Shown here piece by piece: positions 9,229 to 17,750 of a stretch of 64,000 nucleotides of DNA. Position 1 is the stretch's first letter; each line of letters starts with the position of its first letter. The notes beneath the pieces are model-generated. The model saw nothing but the letters and a program-made list of their open reading frames with translations, did not search any database and was not told the DNA's origin. Position numbers and translations under genes: made by a program. Where the stretch lies: contig NZ_CAJHCQ010000001.1 of assembly GCF_904848665.1 (NCBI RefSeq), positions 62,001-126,000 on the forward strand. The letters are read 5' to 3'. This DNA is from Paraburkholderia hiiakae. GTDB taxonomy: Bacteria; Pseudomonadota; Gammaproteobacteria; Burkholderiales; Burkholderiaceae.

Positions 9229-11034
9229 TCAATGCACGCCCATCATGATCAGATGCTCAACGCCGGGACCGAGCGCGAGTGCGGGCACATAGGTAAGCGC
9301 ACCGACCAGCAGCACCGTGCCGAGCAGCAGCACGACGAAGAGCGGACCATGCGTGGGCAGCGTGCCGCCCGTCACCGCAATGCGCTTCTTGCTCGCAAGC
9401 GACCCCGCGATGGCCAGCACCGGGATGATCGTGCCGAAGCGGCCGAACCACATCGCAATGGCGAGCAGCCAGTTATAGAACGGCGTGCTCACTGTCAGGC
9501 CGGCGAATGCGCTGCCGTTGTTGTTGGCCGCCGAGCTGAACGCATACAGGATCTCGGAGAAGCCGTGCGCGCCCGGATTGGCGATCCCGGCCTTGCCCGC
9601 GTCGGATAGCACGGCGATCGACGTGCCGAGCAGCACGAGCAACGGCGTGAGCAGCACGACGATCGAAACCATCTTCATCTCGAACGACTCGATCTTCTTG
9701 CCGACGTATTCCGGCGTGCGGCCGATCATGAGCCCCGCCACGAACACCGCGAGCAGCGCGAACACGAGCATGCCGTAGAGACCCGAACCGACACCGCCGA
9801 AGATCACCTCGCCGAGCTGGATGAAGAGCATCGGGATGAGGCCACCGAGCGGCGTGAGCGAGTCGTGCGCCGCGTTCACGGCACCGCACGAGGCCGCCGT
9901 GGTGGCGACGACGAAGATGCCCGTCTGCGCGATGCCGAAGCGCGTTTCCTTGCCTTCCATGTTGCCGCCCGCCTGCAGCGCGCTTGCGTGCTGGTCGACA
10001 TTGAGCGTCGTGAACATCGGATTGCCCGCCTGCTCGGCTGAGAACACGCAGCCCACGGCCACGACGAACGCAACCGTCATCACCGCGAGGACGGCCACGC
10101 CCTGCCTGCGGTCGCCCACCACATTGCCGAACACGAGACACAGTGCCGCCGGAATGATCAGGATCGCCAACATTTCGATGACGTTCGAAACCGGCGTGGG
10201 ATTCTCGTACGGATGCGCCGAGTTCGCATTGAAGAAGCCGCCGCCGTTGGTGCCGAGCATCTTGATCGCGACCTGTGAAGCGACCGGGCCCATGCCGAGC
10301 GTTTGCGACGTGACCTTCGTGTCGACCGTTTCAGGATTGCCCTTCGCGTCCTTCACCGGGTTGCCCTGGGCGTCGAGCTTCGGCGCGGCGTAGGTCGTGG
10401 TTTGCAGCACCGGCACGTCCTGATACGCCTTGAAGTTCTGGATCATGCCCTGGCTCATCAGGAGCGCGGCGATGATCGCCGACATCGGCACGAGGATGTA
10501 CAGCGTCGTGCGCGTGAGGTCGACCCAGAAGTTGCCGATGGTCTGCACCGAGTGGCGTGCAAAGCCGCGAATCAGCGCGATCACGACCACGATGCCCGTC
10601 GCCGCCGAAAGGAAGTTCTGCACGGTGAGACCGAGCATCTGCGTGAGATAGCTCACCGTTTGCTCAGGCGTGTAGTCCTGCCAGTTGGTGTTGGTGACGA
10701 AGCTCACGGCCGTGTTGAACGCGCCGTCCACCGTCATCGGGCCGAACTGCTGCGGGTTGCCAGGCAGCCAGCCCTGAATACGCAGCAGCACATAAAGAAA
10801 GCCCACGCCGAGCACGTTGAACGAGATGGTGGCGAGCGCATAGCGCTTCCAGTTCATCTCGGCGGCCGGATCGACGCCGGCCACGCGATAGAGCAGGTTT
10901 TCGAGCGGCGCGAACAGACGCACGACGCGCGAGCGCCCATCGAGCACGCGCGTCATGTAGCCTGAGACAGGCACCGCGAGCGCGAGCAGGACGACGAGGA
11001 AAATCCCCGCCTGGAGCAGATTGTTGGCGTTCAT
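9229..11034 (-). CDS. kdpA: KdpA, potassium channel-like subunit
   Basis: Potassium-binding, channel-like membrane subunit of 601 residues, about 45 longer than the E. coli protein. Selectivity-filter segments are recognisable at TNTNWQ (114-119) and [15 protein letters not shown] (261-275). Much of the extra length lies at about 212-240, in a loop just before the second filter, where GNP occurs twice ([18 protein letters not shown]). GGAGGA lies 6 bases before the ATG, and the start overlaps the kdpF stop (ATGA). Around ten membrane spans are visible. Confidence 0.97.
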   Translation of the reverse strand: MNANNLLQAGIFLVVLLALAVPVSGYMTRVLDGRSRVVRLFAPLENLLYRVAGVDPAAEMNWKRYALATISFNVLGVGFLYVLLRIQGWLPGNPQQFGPMTVDGAFNTAVSFVTNTNWQDYTPEQTVSYLTQMLGLTVQNFLSAATGIVVVIALIRGFARHSVQTIGNFWVDLTRTTLYILVPMSAIIAALLMSQGMIQNFKAYQDVPVLQTTTYAAPKLDAQGNPVKDAKGNPETVDTKVTSQTLGMGPVASQVAIKMLGTNGGGFFNANSAHPYENPTPVSNVIEMLAILIIPAALCLVFGNVVGDRRQGVAVLAVMTVAFVVAVGCVFSAEQAGNPMFTTLNVDQHASALQAGGNMEGKETRFGIAQTGIFVVATTAASCGAVNAAHDSLTPLGGLIPMLFIQLGEVIFGGVGSGLYGMLVFALLAVFVAGLMIGRTPEYVGKKIESFEMKMVSIVVLLTPLLVLLGTSIAVLSDAGKAGIANPGAHGFSEILYAFSSAANNNGSAFAGLTVSTPFYNWLLAIAMWFGRFGTIIPVLAIAGSLASKKRIAVTGGTLPTHGPLFVVLLLGTVLLVGALTYVPALALGPGVEHLIMMGVH

Positions 11035-11123
11035 TCGATATCCTCCGCGCGCAGGAGCGCATGGACGAGATAAACGAACAGCAACAGCGTTGCCGCCCCC
11101 GATAGCCAGAAGATCCAGGTCAT
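11031..11123 (-). CDS. kdpF: KdpF small membrane subunit
   Basis: A 30-residue single-span protein, [20 protein letters not shown] followed by [10 protein letters not shown]. KdpF is a lipid-like stabiliser of the KdpABC complex in the inner membrane. The length, the single helix and the charged C-terminus fit the family. Its stop overlaps the kdpA start by ATGA, and its own start overlaps the stop of the preceding 40-residue ORF by ATGA. The three genes are therefore translationally coupled. Confidence 0.9.
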   Translation of the reverse strand: MTWIFWLSGAATLLLFVYLVHALLRAEDIE

Positions 11124-11242
11124 GGGCGCACCCCCTTCGCACCTTGATCGCGGCGGTACTGCATAAGCTTCTCGCAGCCCGCGATCAACGCGTATGTGAG
11201 CGCGGCGAAAACCACCAGCCCCCCGATATACAGCACATCCAT
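11120..11242 (-). CDS. Small membrane protein at the head of the kdp operon
   Basis: A 40-residue [23 protein letters not shown] then [20 protein letters not shown]. It has one hydrophobic helix (about 4-22) followed by a basic tail, as expected of a single-span inner-membrane protein with its C-terminus inside. GGAGA lies about 8 bases before the ATG. The stop overlaps the kdpF start (ATGA), which argues strongly that it is translated. It resembles KdpF in layout (short helix, then charged residues) but is not KdpF. I infer an accessory or stabilising role in the Kdp complex; no function is shown by the sequence. Confidence 0.75.
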   Translation of the reverse strand: MDVLYIGGLVVFAALTYALIAGCEKLMQYRRDQGAKGVRP

Positions 11243-11323
11243 TGTCGTGTTCTCCATTCGCGGATGACGGATGGCTGAAAGTTACCCGCTACGGCATTAA
11301 ATCCGGATCAAAGGTTTTGGCGC

Positions 11324-11344
11324 TTGTATAAAAAACGTGTAAAC
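11324..11344 (-). promoter_or_regulatory. Candidate KdpE operator upstream of the kdp operon
   Basis: On the minus strand a T-rich element reads GTTTACACGTTTTTTATACAA, about 80 bases before the first kdp start codon, in a locally AT-rich stretch. It resembles the T-rich KdpE target upstream of E. coli kdpFABC. There is no direct proof, and TTATAC could equally be part of a core promoter. Confidence 0.4.
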
Positions 11345-11382
11345 GCGGGAGCGAAAGTCGGCGCAGGCAGCGGCGAAAAGAA

Positions 11383-11416
11383 AAAAGGCGCGCAACATTG
11401 GCGTTGCGCGCCTTTT
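11383..11416. terminator. Intrinsic terminator-like hairpin between kdp promoter and qor
   Basis: Perfect inverted repeat AAAAGGCGCGCAAC / GTTGCGCGCCTTTT with a 6-base loop. A-rich and T-rich flanks on opposite sides make it usable on both strands. It lies beyond the 3' end of the minus-strand oxidoreductase gene's neighbourhood and upstream of the kdp promoter, so its clearest job is to insulate the kdp promoter from other transcription. Confidence 0.7.
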
Positions 11417-11513
11417 GGGTCTCCATGACGCAATCGAGGAACGTCAAGGTCGAGTCAATGTACCGGCGCCGATGGCATGCCCCATGCGGCGTGGCAGTGC
11501 ATCAATTTTTACG

Positions 11514-12488
11514 TCACGGGATCAGGACGGTCGAACCCGTGGTCTTGCGCGCTTCGAGTTCGGCGTGAGCCTGGCCGACGTCCTCGAGTGCATAGCGCTG
11601 GTTGATCGACGTCTTGACCTTGCCGGAGGCGACCACGTCGAACAGTTCGGCGGACATCGCTTCATAGTCGGCGCGCTTCGCGATATAGGTGAAGAGCGTC
11701 GGGCGCGTGAAAAAGAGCGAACCGCGCCCCGCGAACTCCGACGAATCGATCGGCGGCAACGGCCCCGAAGCATTGCCGAAGCTCACGAACAGGCCGAGCG
11801 GCGCGAGACAGTCGAGCGATTTCGTGTAGGTGTCCTTGCCAATGGAGTCGTACACCACGGGGACACCCGCGCCGTTCGTAATCTCGCGCACACGCGCCGT
11901 GAAGTCCTCGCGCGTGTAGACGATCGGATGATCGCAGCCGTGCGCCTTCGCGATCGCGGCCTTTTCGTCCGAGCCCACGGTGCCGATCACGGTCGCGCCC
12001 AGCGTCTTCGCCCACTGGCACACGAGCAGGCCCACGCCGCCTGCCGCCGCCTGAATGAGGATGGTGTCGCCGGCCTTCACGCGATACGTGCGGCGCAGCA
12101 GGTATTGCGCCGTGAGGCCCTGCAGCATGAGCGAAGCCGCCGCTTCGTCGCTGATCGCGTCGGGCAGCTTGATCACCTGGTCGGCGCGCAGCACGCGCTC
12201 CTGCGCGTAGGCGCCCGGCGGACGCCCGACATACGCCACGCGGTCGCCCACCTTCAGCGCGCTCACGCCTTTTCCCACGGCCGTCACCTCGCCGGCCGCC
12301 TCCATGCCGAGCCCGGCGGGCAGCGGCTGTGGATACAGCCCGGTGCGGAAATACACGTCGATGTAATTGAGGCCGCACGCGCTCTGGCGCAAACGCACCT
12401 CGCCCTCGCCCGGTTCGCCCACGTCGACGTCCACCCACTTCATCACTTCGGGGCCGCCGGTTTTGTCGTATCGGATTGCCTTGGTCAT
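11514..12488 (-). CDS. qor: NADPH:quinone reductase-like oxidoreductase (zinc-less MDR)
   Basis: Cytoplasmic medium-chain reductase of 324 residues that reduces quinones or similar electrophilic carbonyls with NADPH. The GroES-like N-terminal half (with GLNYIDVYFRTGLYP and GMEAAGEV) is followed by a Rossmann domain with the dinucleotide motif AAAGGVGLLVCQWAK. The structural and catalytic zinc cysteines of alcohol dehydrogenases are absent, as expected for QorA. The ATG at 12488 is chosen because GGAGA lies 6 bases upstream; a GTG directly precedes it. It lies 84 bp downstream of mgsA on the same strand and may share its transcript. Confidence 0.92.
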   Translation of the reverse strand: MTKAIRYDKTGGPEVMKWVDVDVGEPGEGEVRLRQSACGLNYIDVYFRTGLYPQPLPAGLGMEAAGEVTAVGKGVSALKVGDRVAYVGRPPGAYAQERVLRADQVIKLPDAISDEAAASLMLQGLTAQYLLRRTYRVKAGDTILIQAAAGGVGLLVCQWAKTLGATVIGTVGSDEKAAIAKAHGCDHPIVYTREDFTARVREITNGAGVPVVYDSIGKDTYTKSLDCLAPLGLFVSFGNASGPLPPIDSSEFAGRGSLFFTRPTLFTYIAKRADYEAMSAELFDVVASGKVKTSINQRYALEDVGQAHAELEARKTTGSTVLIP

Positions 12489-12572
12489 CACGTCTCCTTG
12501 GTGTTGTCCTCGCTGTTGGCTACTTATCGGCTAGCCGTTGCCCACCTGCATGGCGCAACGCGCCCGCGCGCT

Positions 12573-12962
12573 TCAGACCGCGTTTTTCTGGCGCAGCGTA
12601 AGCACGTCGAGGAGCATGCGCGCCGTCGAGATATTCGTCGCGCACGGCACGTCGTGCACGTCGCACGCGCGCACGAGCGCGTTGATGTCGGGTTCGTGCG
12701 GCTGCGGGGTCATCGGGTCGCGCAGGAAAATCACGATATCGATGTTGCCTTCCGCAAGCCGCGCGCCGATCTGCAGGTCGCCGCCATGCGGGCCCGACAG
12801 CATGCGCTCGACGTTCAAGCCCGTCGCGGCCTCGATGCGCGAGCCGGTCGTGCCGGTCGCGATGATCTCGCAGTGGCGCAGCGTATCGACGTACTCGCTC
12901 GCCAGCTTGACGATGTCTTCCTTCTTGTGGTCGTGCGCGATCAATGCGACGCGAGTTGGCAT
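12573..12962 (-). CDS. mgsA: Methylglyoxal synthase
   Basis: Converts dihydroxyacetone phosphate to methylglyoxal and phosphate, a bypass of lower glycolysis under phosphate limitation or sugar-phosphate stress. The 129-residue protein keeps the catalytic residues: His10-Asp11 in [10 protein letters not shown], Asp62 in [12 protein letters not shown], and His89 and Asp92 in PHEPDINAL. The phosphate-binding ATGTTGSRI is intact. It is about 20 residues shorter than the E. coli enzyme, mainly at the C-terminus and N-terminus. GGAG lies 9 bases before the ATG. The adjacent reductase and SDR genes could help remove reactive carbonyls, but that is inference. Confidence 0.95.
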   Translation of the reverse strand: MPTRVALIAHDHKKEDIVKLASEYVDTLRHCEIIATGTTGSRIEAATGLNVERMLSGPHGGDLQIGARLAEGNIDIVIFLRDPMTPQPHEPDINALVRACDVHDVPCATNISTARMLLDVLTLRQKNAV

Positions 12963-13001
12963 GGCGTAAGTCTCCTTGACGTGTGGTTTGCGTACGTAAT
13001 C

Positions 13002-13022
13002 GTCGTGATGTGTGTCGTGATG
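13002..13022. repeat. Direct repeat GTCGTGATG upstream of mgsA
   Basis: Two perfect copies of GTCGTGATG begin 12 bases apart, about 40-60 bases upstream of the mgsA start. Spacing of about one helical turn makes a regulator half-site pair possible. It could equally be a remnant of a 12-bp tandem duplication. Confidence 0.5.
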
Positions 13023-13023
13023 C

Positions 13024-13054
13024 GGCGCCAGGGCGGCCGTGGCTGCCTGGCGCC
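13024..13054 (-). terminator. Hairpin after the SDR gene
   Basis: Perfect 9-bp arms GGCGCCAGG / CCTGGCGCC with a 13-base loop that can pair further lie 12 bases after the SDR stop. No U-run follows, so this is a weak or factor-dependent terminator, or an mRNA 3' end stabiliser, between the SDR gene and mgsA. Confidence 0.5.
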
Positions 13055-13066
13055 GACTCCGCTGAC

Positions 13067-13846
13067 TCAATAGGTGCCGGGATAAGCCCCGCCGTCGATC
13101 AGCCAGTTCTGCCCGGTGATATAACCCGCGTGCACGCTGCACAGGAACGCGCAGGCGCGCCCGAATTCCTCGGACGTACCGAAACGCCCCGCCGGAATCG
13201 TCTTCATGCGGCGCGCGCGCGCTTCTTCTTCCGAGATATGACTCGCCTTCGCCTGCGCGACGATGGTGGCCTGGATGCGATCGGTATCGAATGCGCCCGG
13301 CAGCAGGCTGTTGATCGTGACGCCGGTGGCGGCGACCTGGCGCGCCACGCCCGCGACGAAGCCCGTGAGGCCCGAGCGCGCGCCGTTCGAGAGGCCGAGC
13401 ACATCGATCGGCGCCTTCACCGAGGAACTCGTGATGTTGACGATGCGCCCGAAGCCGCGCGCGATCATGTCGTCGATGGTGGACTGGATCAACGCGATCG
13501 GCGTGAGCATGTTCGCTTCGAGCGCCGCGATCCACGCCTCGTGCGTGTACTTGCGGAAGTCGCCCGGCGGCGGGCCGCCCGCATTGTTCACGAGGATGTC
13601 CGGCGACGGGCAAGCGGCGAGCGCGGCGGCGCGGCCCGCTTCCGTGGTGATGTCACAGGCCACGGCCTTGACGTCCACGCCCGTGCTCTTGCGGATATGC
13701 GCGGCGGTTTCCTCCAGCGTCTGCGCGGTGCGCGCGACGATCGTCACGTTGACGCCTTCGGCGGCGAGCGCCTCGGCGCAGCCGCGTCCGAGTCCCTTGC
13801 TGGCCGCGCATACCAGCGCGGTGCGTCCTGCGATGCCCATGTCCAT
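13067..13846 (-). CDS. SDR family protein, 3-oxoacyl-ACP-reductase-like, atypical active site
   Basis: Rossmann-fold short-chain dehydrogenase/reductase of 259 residues. The cofactor loop reads [10 protein letters not shown] (13-22) instead of the usual TGxxxGIG, and the NNAG motif is present (88-91). The catalytic Ser is at about 140 (NITSSS), but the positions that normally hold Tyr and Lys (YxxxK) carry Ser153 and Arg157 (LSNGARSG). This fits the BKR-like SDR subgroup that lacks the canonical tyrosine, so the chemistry is uncertain. The ATG at 13846 begins [12 protein letters not shown]; the longer frame upstream is low-complexity. It is upstream of mgsA on the same strand. Confidence 0.85.
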   Translation of the reverse strand: MDMGIAGRTALVCAASKGLGRGCAEALAAEGVNVTIVARTAQTLEETAAHIRKSTGVDVKAVACDITTEAGRAAALAACPSPDILVNNAGGPPPGDFRKYTHEAWIAALEANMLTPIALIQSTIDDMIARGFGRIVNITSSSVKAPIDVLGLSNGARSGLTGFVAGVARQVAATGVTINSLLPGAFDTDRIQATIVAQAKASHISEEEARARRMKTIPAGRFGTSEEFGRACAFLCSVHAGYITGQNWLIDGGAYPGTY

Positions 13847-14220
13847 TGTATTCGTGTCCTTTTTGCGTGGATGACCGTCCTGTGACAGGGCGGACACGGC
13901 CAAGCCTTGCGCCGCACCGCCCTGCGACCTTTTTGGGATTCTAGAAGAATCGGGCGCGGCGCGTGAAAGGCCGATGGCCGCGAGGCCCGGCAGCCGTGCG
14001 CGAAGTGACGCTGCAGCGTGCCAAGCGTGCGCCGGTGCGCACGTGCTTACCGTATACTTGCGGGTGTAGCGCGGCCCGGCGCCTTCGCAAGCCATGAGCG
14101 CTTGCCGCGCGCGGCGGGCCGTGCTCGCCGCAACCGCACAGCCCGGGCACACTGCGTCGGGCTCGCGCGGCAGCGGCACGACCGATTCTCCGATTCCCTT
14201 GCAGCCTTGTGCGCCCCGCC
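13847..14220. other. Intergenic region between divergent SDR gene and upp
   Basis: 374 bases with no convincing gene. A TATACT hexamer at 14053-14058 on the plus strand could be a -10 box for upp, but no good -35 is visible. No strong Shine-Dalgarno sequence precedes the upp ATG. No RNA gene or repeat was recognised. Confidence 0.5.
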
Positions 14221-14871
14221 ATGAAACAGGACAGCCGTTTCCCGAATCTCTTCATCCTCGATCACCCGCTGATCCAGCACAAGCTCACGCATATGCGCGA
14301 CAAGGACACGTCCACGCGCACCTTCCGCGAGCTGCTGCGCGAGATCACGCTGCTGATGGGCTATGAAATCACGCGTGACCTGCCGGTGGCGTCGCGCCGC
14401 GTGCAGACACCGCTCGTCGAAGTCGATGCGCCCGTGATCGCGGGCAAGAAGCTCGCCATCGTGCCCGTGCTGCGCGCGGGCGTGGGCATGTCCGACGGCC
14501 TGCTCGAGCTCGTGCCCTCCGCGCGTGTTGGCCATATCGGCGTGTACCGTGCCGACGACCATCGCCCGGTCGAATATCTCGTGCGCCTGCCCGACCTCGA
14601 GGATCGCACCTTCATCCTGTGCGATCCGATGGTCGCGACGGGCTACTCGGCGGCGCACGCTATCGACGTGCTCAAGCGCCGCGGCGTGCCCGGCGAGCGC
14701 ATCCTGTTCCTCGCGCTGGTGGCCGCGCCCGAAGGCGTTGACGTCTTCCAGAAGGCGCACCCGGACGTGAAGCTCTACGTGGCGTCGCTCGACTCGCATC
14801 TGAACGAGCACGCCTACATCATTCCGGGCCTGGGCGACGCCGGCGACCGGCTCTTCGGCACGAAGAACTAA
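14221..14871 (+). CDS. upp: Uracil phosphoribosyltransferase
   Basis: Pyrimidine-salvage enzyme of 216 residues that makes UMP from uracil and PRPP in the cytoplasm. The PRPP-binding loop is [14 protein letters not shown] (near 130-143), and the uracil-binding C-terminus reads [22 protein letters not shown]. The N-terminus ([15 protein letters not shown]) is typical. The ATG at 14221 gives the usual family length; an ATG four codons upstream is possible. A GC-rich hairpin follows the gene. Confidence 0.97.
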   Translation: MKQDSRFPNLFILDHPLIQHKLTHMRDKDTSTRTFRELLREITLLMGYEITRDLPVASRRVQTPLVEVDAPVIAGKKLAIVPVLRAGVGMSDGLLELVPSARVGHIGVYRADDHRPVEYLVRLPDLEDRTFILCDPMVATGYSAAHAIDVLKRRGVPGERILFLALVAAPEGVDVFQKAHPDVKLYVASLDSHLNEHAYIIPGLGDAGDRLFGTKN

Positions 14872-14894
14872 AACCTGCACCACTGTTGCATAGG

Positions 14895-14930
14895 GGCGGC
14901 CGGCAGGACTGGCCGCCTTCCCCCTTTTCT
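14895..14930 (+). terminator. Probable terminator after upp
   Basis: Arms GGCGGCC (14895-14901) and GGCCGCC (14911-14917) with a 9-base loop are followed by a pyrimidine-rich TTCCCCCTTTTCT tract, 24 bases after the upp stop. Confidence 0.6.
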
Positions 14931-15260
14931 GCCTTCTGCGGGCACCCGATCCCGCCCCCTATGTCCCCTCCGCGGCCGGCGCCAGCGGCAATCGCCTGGC
15001 GCCTCGTCACGTAGTGTCGTCACGCAGGGAGGCGAAGCCGGGCGGTCCTGGCGTGATAAAATTCAGATCCACCTGAACGGGCGCTGCGTCCCGTCCTGTC
15101 GGCACATCCTGCCGCGCAGGCGTTGCGGGAGAGTTCCGAGAGGCGTGCGCAGAGTCAGGCGCGCCGCGCGAACGACGCACGAAGCCCGCGCCCGGGAACA
15201 TCGCAACGACAACAGCACATTGCACACTGCACGCGCATGGCGCGTGAGACGGAGAAAGGT
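14931..15260. other. Leader region of yebC
   Basis: Holds a second hairpin, GGCGCCAG / CTGGCGCC at 14978-15003, whose arms match those of the hairpin at 13024-13054. A possible -10 (TAAAAT, 15057-15062) lies about 200 bases upstream of yebC without a clear -35. No gene is supported here. Confidence 0.45.
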
Positions 15261-15989
15261 ATGGCGGGTCATTCGAAATGGGCCAACATCAAGCACAAGA
15301 AGGCTGCTGCTGACGCGAAGCGCGGCAAGGTCTGGACGCGGCTCATCAAGGAAATCCAGGTCGCGGCGCGCATGGGCGGCGGCGATGCCGACACGAACCC
15401 GCGCCTGCGTCTGGCCGTCGACAAGGCGTACGACGCCAACATGCCCAAGGACAACATCAACCGCGCCATCCAGCGCGGTGTGGGCGGCGTGGACGGCGCG
15501 AACTACGAGGAAATCCGCTACGAAGGCTACGGCATCGGCGGCGCGGCCGTCATCGTCGACACGATGACCGATAACCGCACCCGCACCGTCGCGGAAGTAC
15601 GCCACGCATTCTCGAAGTTCGGCGGCAACATGGGCACGGACGGCTCGGTTGCGTTCATGTTCGATCACGTCGGCCAGTTCGTGTTCGCGCCGGGCACGCC
15701 CGAAGACGAACTCATGAACGCCGCGCTCGAAGCGGGCGCCGACGACGTCGTGACGAACGACGACGGCTCGATCGAAGTGGTCTGCCCGCCGTTCGACTTC
15801 ACGAAGGTGAAGACCGCGCTCGAAGCCGCGGGCTTCAAGGCGGAAATGGCCGAAGTCACCATGAAGCCGCAGAACGAGGTCGAATTCACGGGCGACGACG
15901 CCGTGAAGATGCAAAAGCTGCTCGACGCCCTCGAAAACCTGGACGATGTCCAGGACGTGTACACCAACGCGTCGATCGCCGAGGAATAA
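15261..15989 (+). CDS. yebC: YebC/PmpR family protein (TACO1-like)
   Basis: Cytoplasmic protein of 242 residues starting [20 protein letters not shown], the family signature. Members have been described as DNA-binding regulators and more recently as factors that help ribosomes through difficult polyproline-type sequences. The three-domain layout and length are standard, with the acidic segment [28 protein letters not shown] at the C-terminus in the expected place. GGAGAAAGGT precedes the ATG. A hairpin follows the gene. Confidence 0.95.
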   Translation: MAGHSKWANIKHKKAAADAKRGKVWTRLIKEIQVAARMGGGDADTNPRLRLAVDKAYDANMPKDNINRAIQRGVGGVDGANYEEIRYEGYGIGGAAVIVDTMTDNRTRTVAEVRHAFSKFGGNMGTDGSVAFMFDHVGQFVFAPGTPEDELMNAALEAGADDVVTNDDGSIEVVCPPFDFTKVKTALEAAGFKAEMAEVTMKPQNEVEFTGDDAVKMQKLLDALENLDDVQDVYTNASIAEE

Positions 15990-16065
15990 GGCGTCGGCCC
16001 GGGAGGCCACGCTCTAGCCAGGCTTAGGCCCTGCTTTTGCCCCGCCTCCCGCGTGCGATTTTCAC

Positions 16066-16088
16066 GGCCGGCGCACTGTGCGCCGGCC
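16066..16088 (+). terminator. Hairpin between yebC and purD
   Basis: Perfect 10-bp arms GGCCGGCGCA / TGCGCCGGCC with a CTG loop, followed only by a loose U-containing tract (GCAACTGTTTCTGG). It lies 76 bases after the yebC stop and 36 before purD, so it may partly separate the two genes. Confidence 0.5.
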
Positions 16089-16124
16089 GCAACTGTTTCT
16101 GGTCTTGGTCTTTCGGGGATTCTC

Positions 16125-17399
16125 ATGAAGTTACTCGTCGTCGGTTCTGGCGGCCGCGAACATGCGCTGGCGTGGAAGCTCGCGCAGGCGCCGCGCGTGC
16201 AGCTCGTCTACGTCGCACCCGGTAACGGCGGCACCGCGCAGGACGAGCGGCTCGCCAACGTCGACATCACGGACATCCACGAGCTCGCCGATTTCGCCGA
16301 GCGCGAAGGCGTCGCCCTCACCGTGGTCGGCCCGGAAGCGCCGCTTGCCGCGGGCATCGTCAACGTGTTCCGCCAGCGCGGCCTGAAGGTGTTCGGCCCG
16401 TCGAAGGAAGCCGCGCAGCTCGAAAGCTCGAAGGACTTCGCCAAGGCGTTCATGAAGCGCCACAACATCCCGACCGCAGTGTACGAGACATTCTCGGACG
16501 CCACGGCGGCGCACGCCTACGTCGAGAAGAACGGCGCGCCCATCGTCATCAAGGCCGACGGCCTGGCTGCCGGCAAGGGCGTGGTCGTGGCGATGTCGCT
16601 GGAAGAAGCGCATCAGGCGATCGACATGATGCTCGCCGACAACAAGCTCGGCGACGCCGGCGCGCGCGTGGTGGTCGAGGAATTCCTGGCTGGCGAGGAA
16701 GCGAGCTTCATCGTCATGGTGGACGGCAAGCACGTGCTCGCGCTCGCTTCGAGCCAGGATCACAAGCGCCTGCAGGACGGCGACCAGGGCCCGAACACGG
16801 GCGGCATGGGCGCCTACTCGCCCGCGCCCATCGTCACGCCGCAGCTGCACGCGCGCGTGATGCGCGAAATCATCCTGCCGACCGTGGCGGGCATGGAGAA
16901 GGAAGGCATCCGCTACACGGGGTTCCTCTACGCCGGCCTCATGATCGACGCGCAAGGCAACCCGAAGACGCTCGAATTCAACTGCCGCATGGGCGACCCC
17001 GAAACGCAGCCGATCATGGCGCGCCTGAAGGGCGACTTCTCGAAGGTCGTGGAGCACGCCATTGCCGGCACGCTCAACCAGGTCGAGCTCGAATGGGACC
17101 GCCGCACGGCGCTGGGCGTCGTGCTCGCCGCGCACAACTATCCGGACACGCCGCGCAAGGGCGACCGCATCAGCGACATCCCGGCCGAGACCGCCGATTC
17201 CGTCACGTTCCACGCGGGCACGCAGAGGGTGGACGGTAAGCTCGTGACCTCGGGCGGCCGCGTACTGTGCGTCGTGGGTCTGGCCGATTCGGTGCGCAGC
17301 GCGCAGAACGTGGCGTACGAAACCGTAAACCGCATCTCGTTCGACGGCATGCAGTATCGCAACGACATCGGCTATCGCGCCGCGGGGCGCAAGCAGTAA
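16125..17399 (+). CDS. purD: Phosphoribosylamine-glycine ligase (GARS)
   Basis: Second step of de novo purine synthesis: joins glycine to phosphoribosylamine with ATP. It has 424 residues and starts MKLLVVGSGGREHALAWKL. The ATP-grasp domain shows IVIKADGLAAGKGVVVA and VVEEFLAGEEASF. The metal/substrate region TGGMGAYSPAPIVTP and LEFNCRMGDPETQ are intact. The length is normal. The ATG at 16125 is favoured over the long low-complexity upstream extension. Confidence 0.98.
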   Translation: MKLLVVGSGGREHALAWKLAQAPRVQLVYVAPGNGGTAQDERLANVDITDIHELADFAEREGVALTVVGPEAPLAAGIVNVFRQRGLKVFGPSKEAAQLESSKDFAKAFMKRHNIPTAVYETFSDATAAHAYVEKNGAPIVIKADGLAAGKGVVVAMSLEEAHQAIDMMLADNKLGDAGARVVVEEFLAGEEASFIVMVDGKHVLALASSQDHKRLQDGDQGPNTGGMGAYSPAPIVTPQLHARVMREIILPTVAGMEKEGIRYTGFLYAGLMIDAQGNPKTLEFNCRMGDPETQPIMARLKGDFSKVVEHAIAGTLNQVELEWDRRTALGVVLAAHNYPDTPRKGDRISDIPAETADSVTFHAGTQRVDGKLVTSGGRVLCVVGLADSVRSAQNVAYETVNRISFDGMQYRNDIGYRAAGRKQ

Positions 17400-17750
17400 G
17401 GGCAGCGCTTGCCTGGGGCCGCCAGCGTCGATGCGGCCCCGAATGAAACGAATGGCGATGGGCGGCCACCTCGATGCGCGCCGTAGCCACCGCGCAACGG
17501 CGCGCCCACGGATTTTTCGTTTGTCGGCTTAGGCTCTGCGTAAAGCCGTCCAACGCGAGCAAATCAGCGCAGCAGCCTGAGCGCGCTCAGCACGCAGCCC
17601 ACGCGGGCGCCGTTGCCGCCGGGCGTCGCGCCAATCGGCGCTACACTGCCGCTGTCAGGCCGCCCCGGGGCGGCCTATCCGAACAACCCGACGATTCACC
17701 TGACGAATAACCCGATTCCAGCGCCGGCGCGCTGCCGTCCCATTTTATCG
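17400..17750. other. Intergenic region upstream of hemF
   Basis: Contains a GC hairpin just after purD (GGGGCCGC 17415-17422 / GCGGCCCC 17433-17440), probably a 3' end structure. It also holds a 20-base perfect palindrome AGGCCGCCCCGGGGCGGCCT at 17657-17676, about 75 bases before hemF. TACACT just upstream of the palindrome (17642-17647) could be a -10 box. No gene is supported. Confidence 0.45.

Noticed and set aside
7092..9248. Plus-strand open frame of 718 codons opposite kdpB
   Set aside because: Entirely antisense to KdpB; composition is shadow-like (His/Arg-rich).
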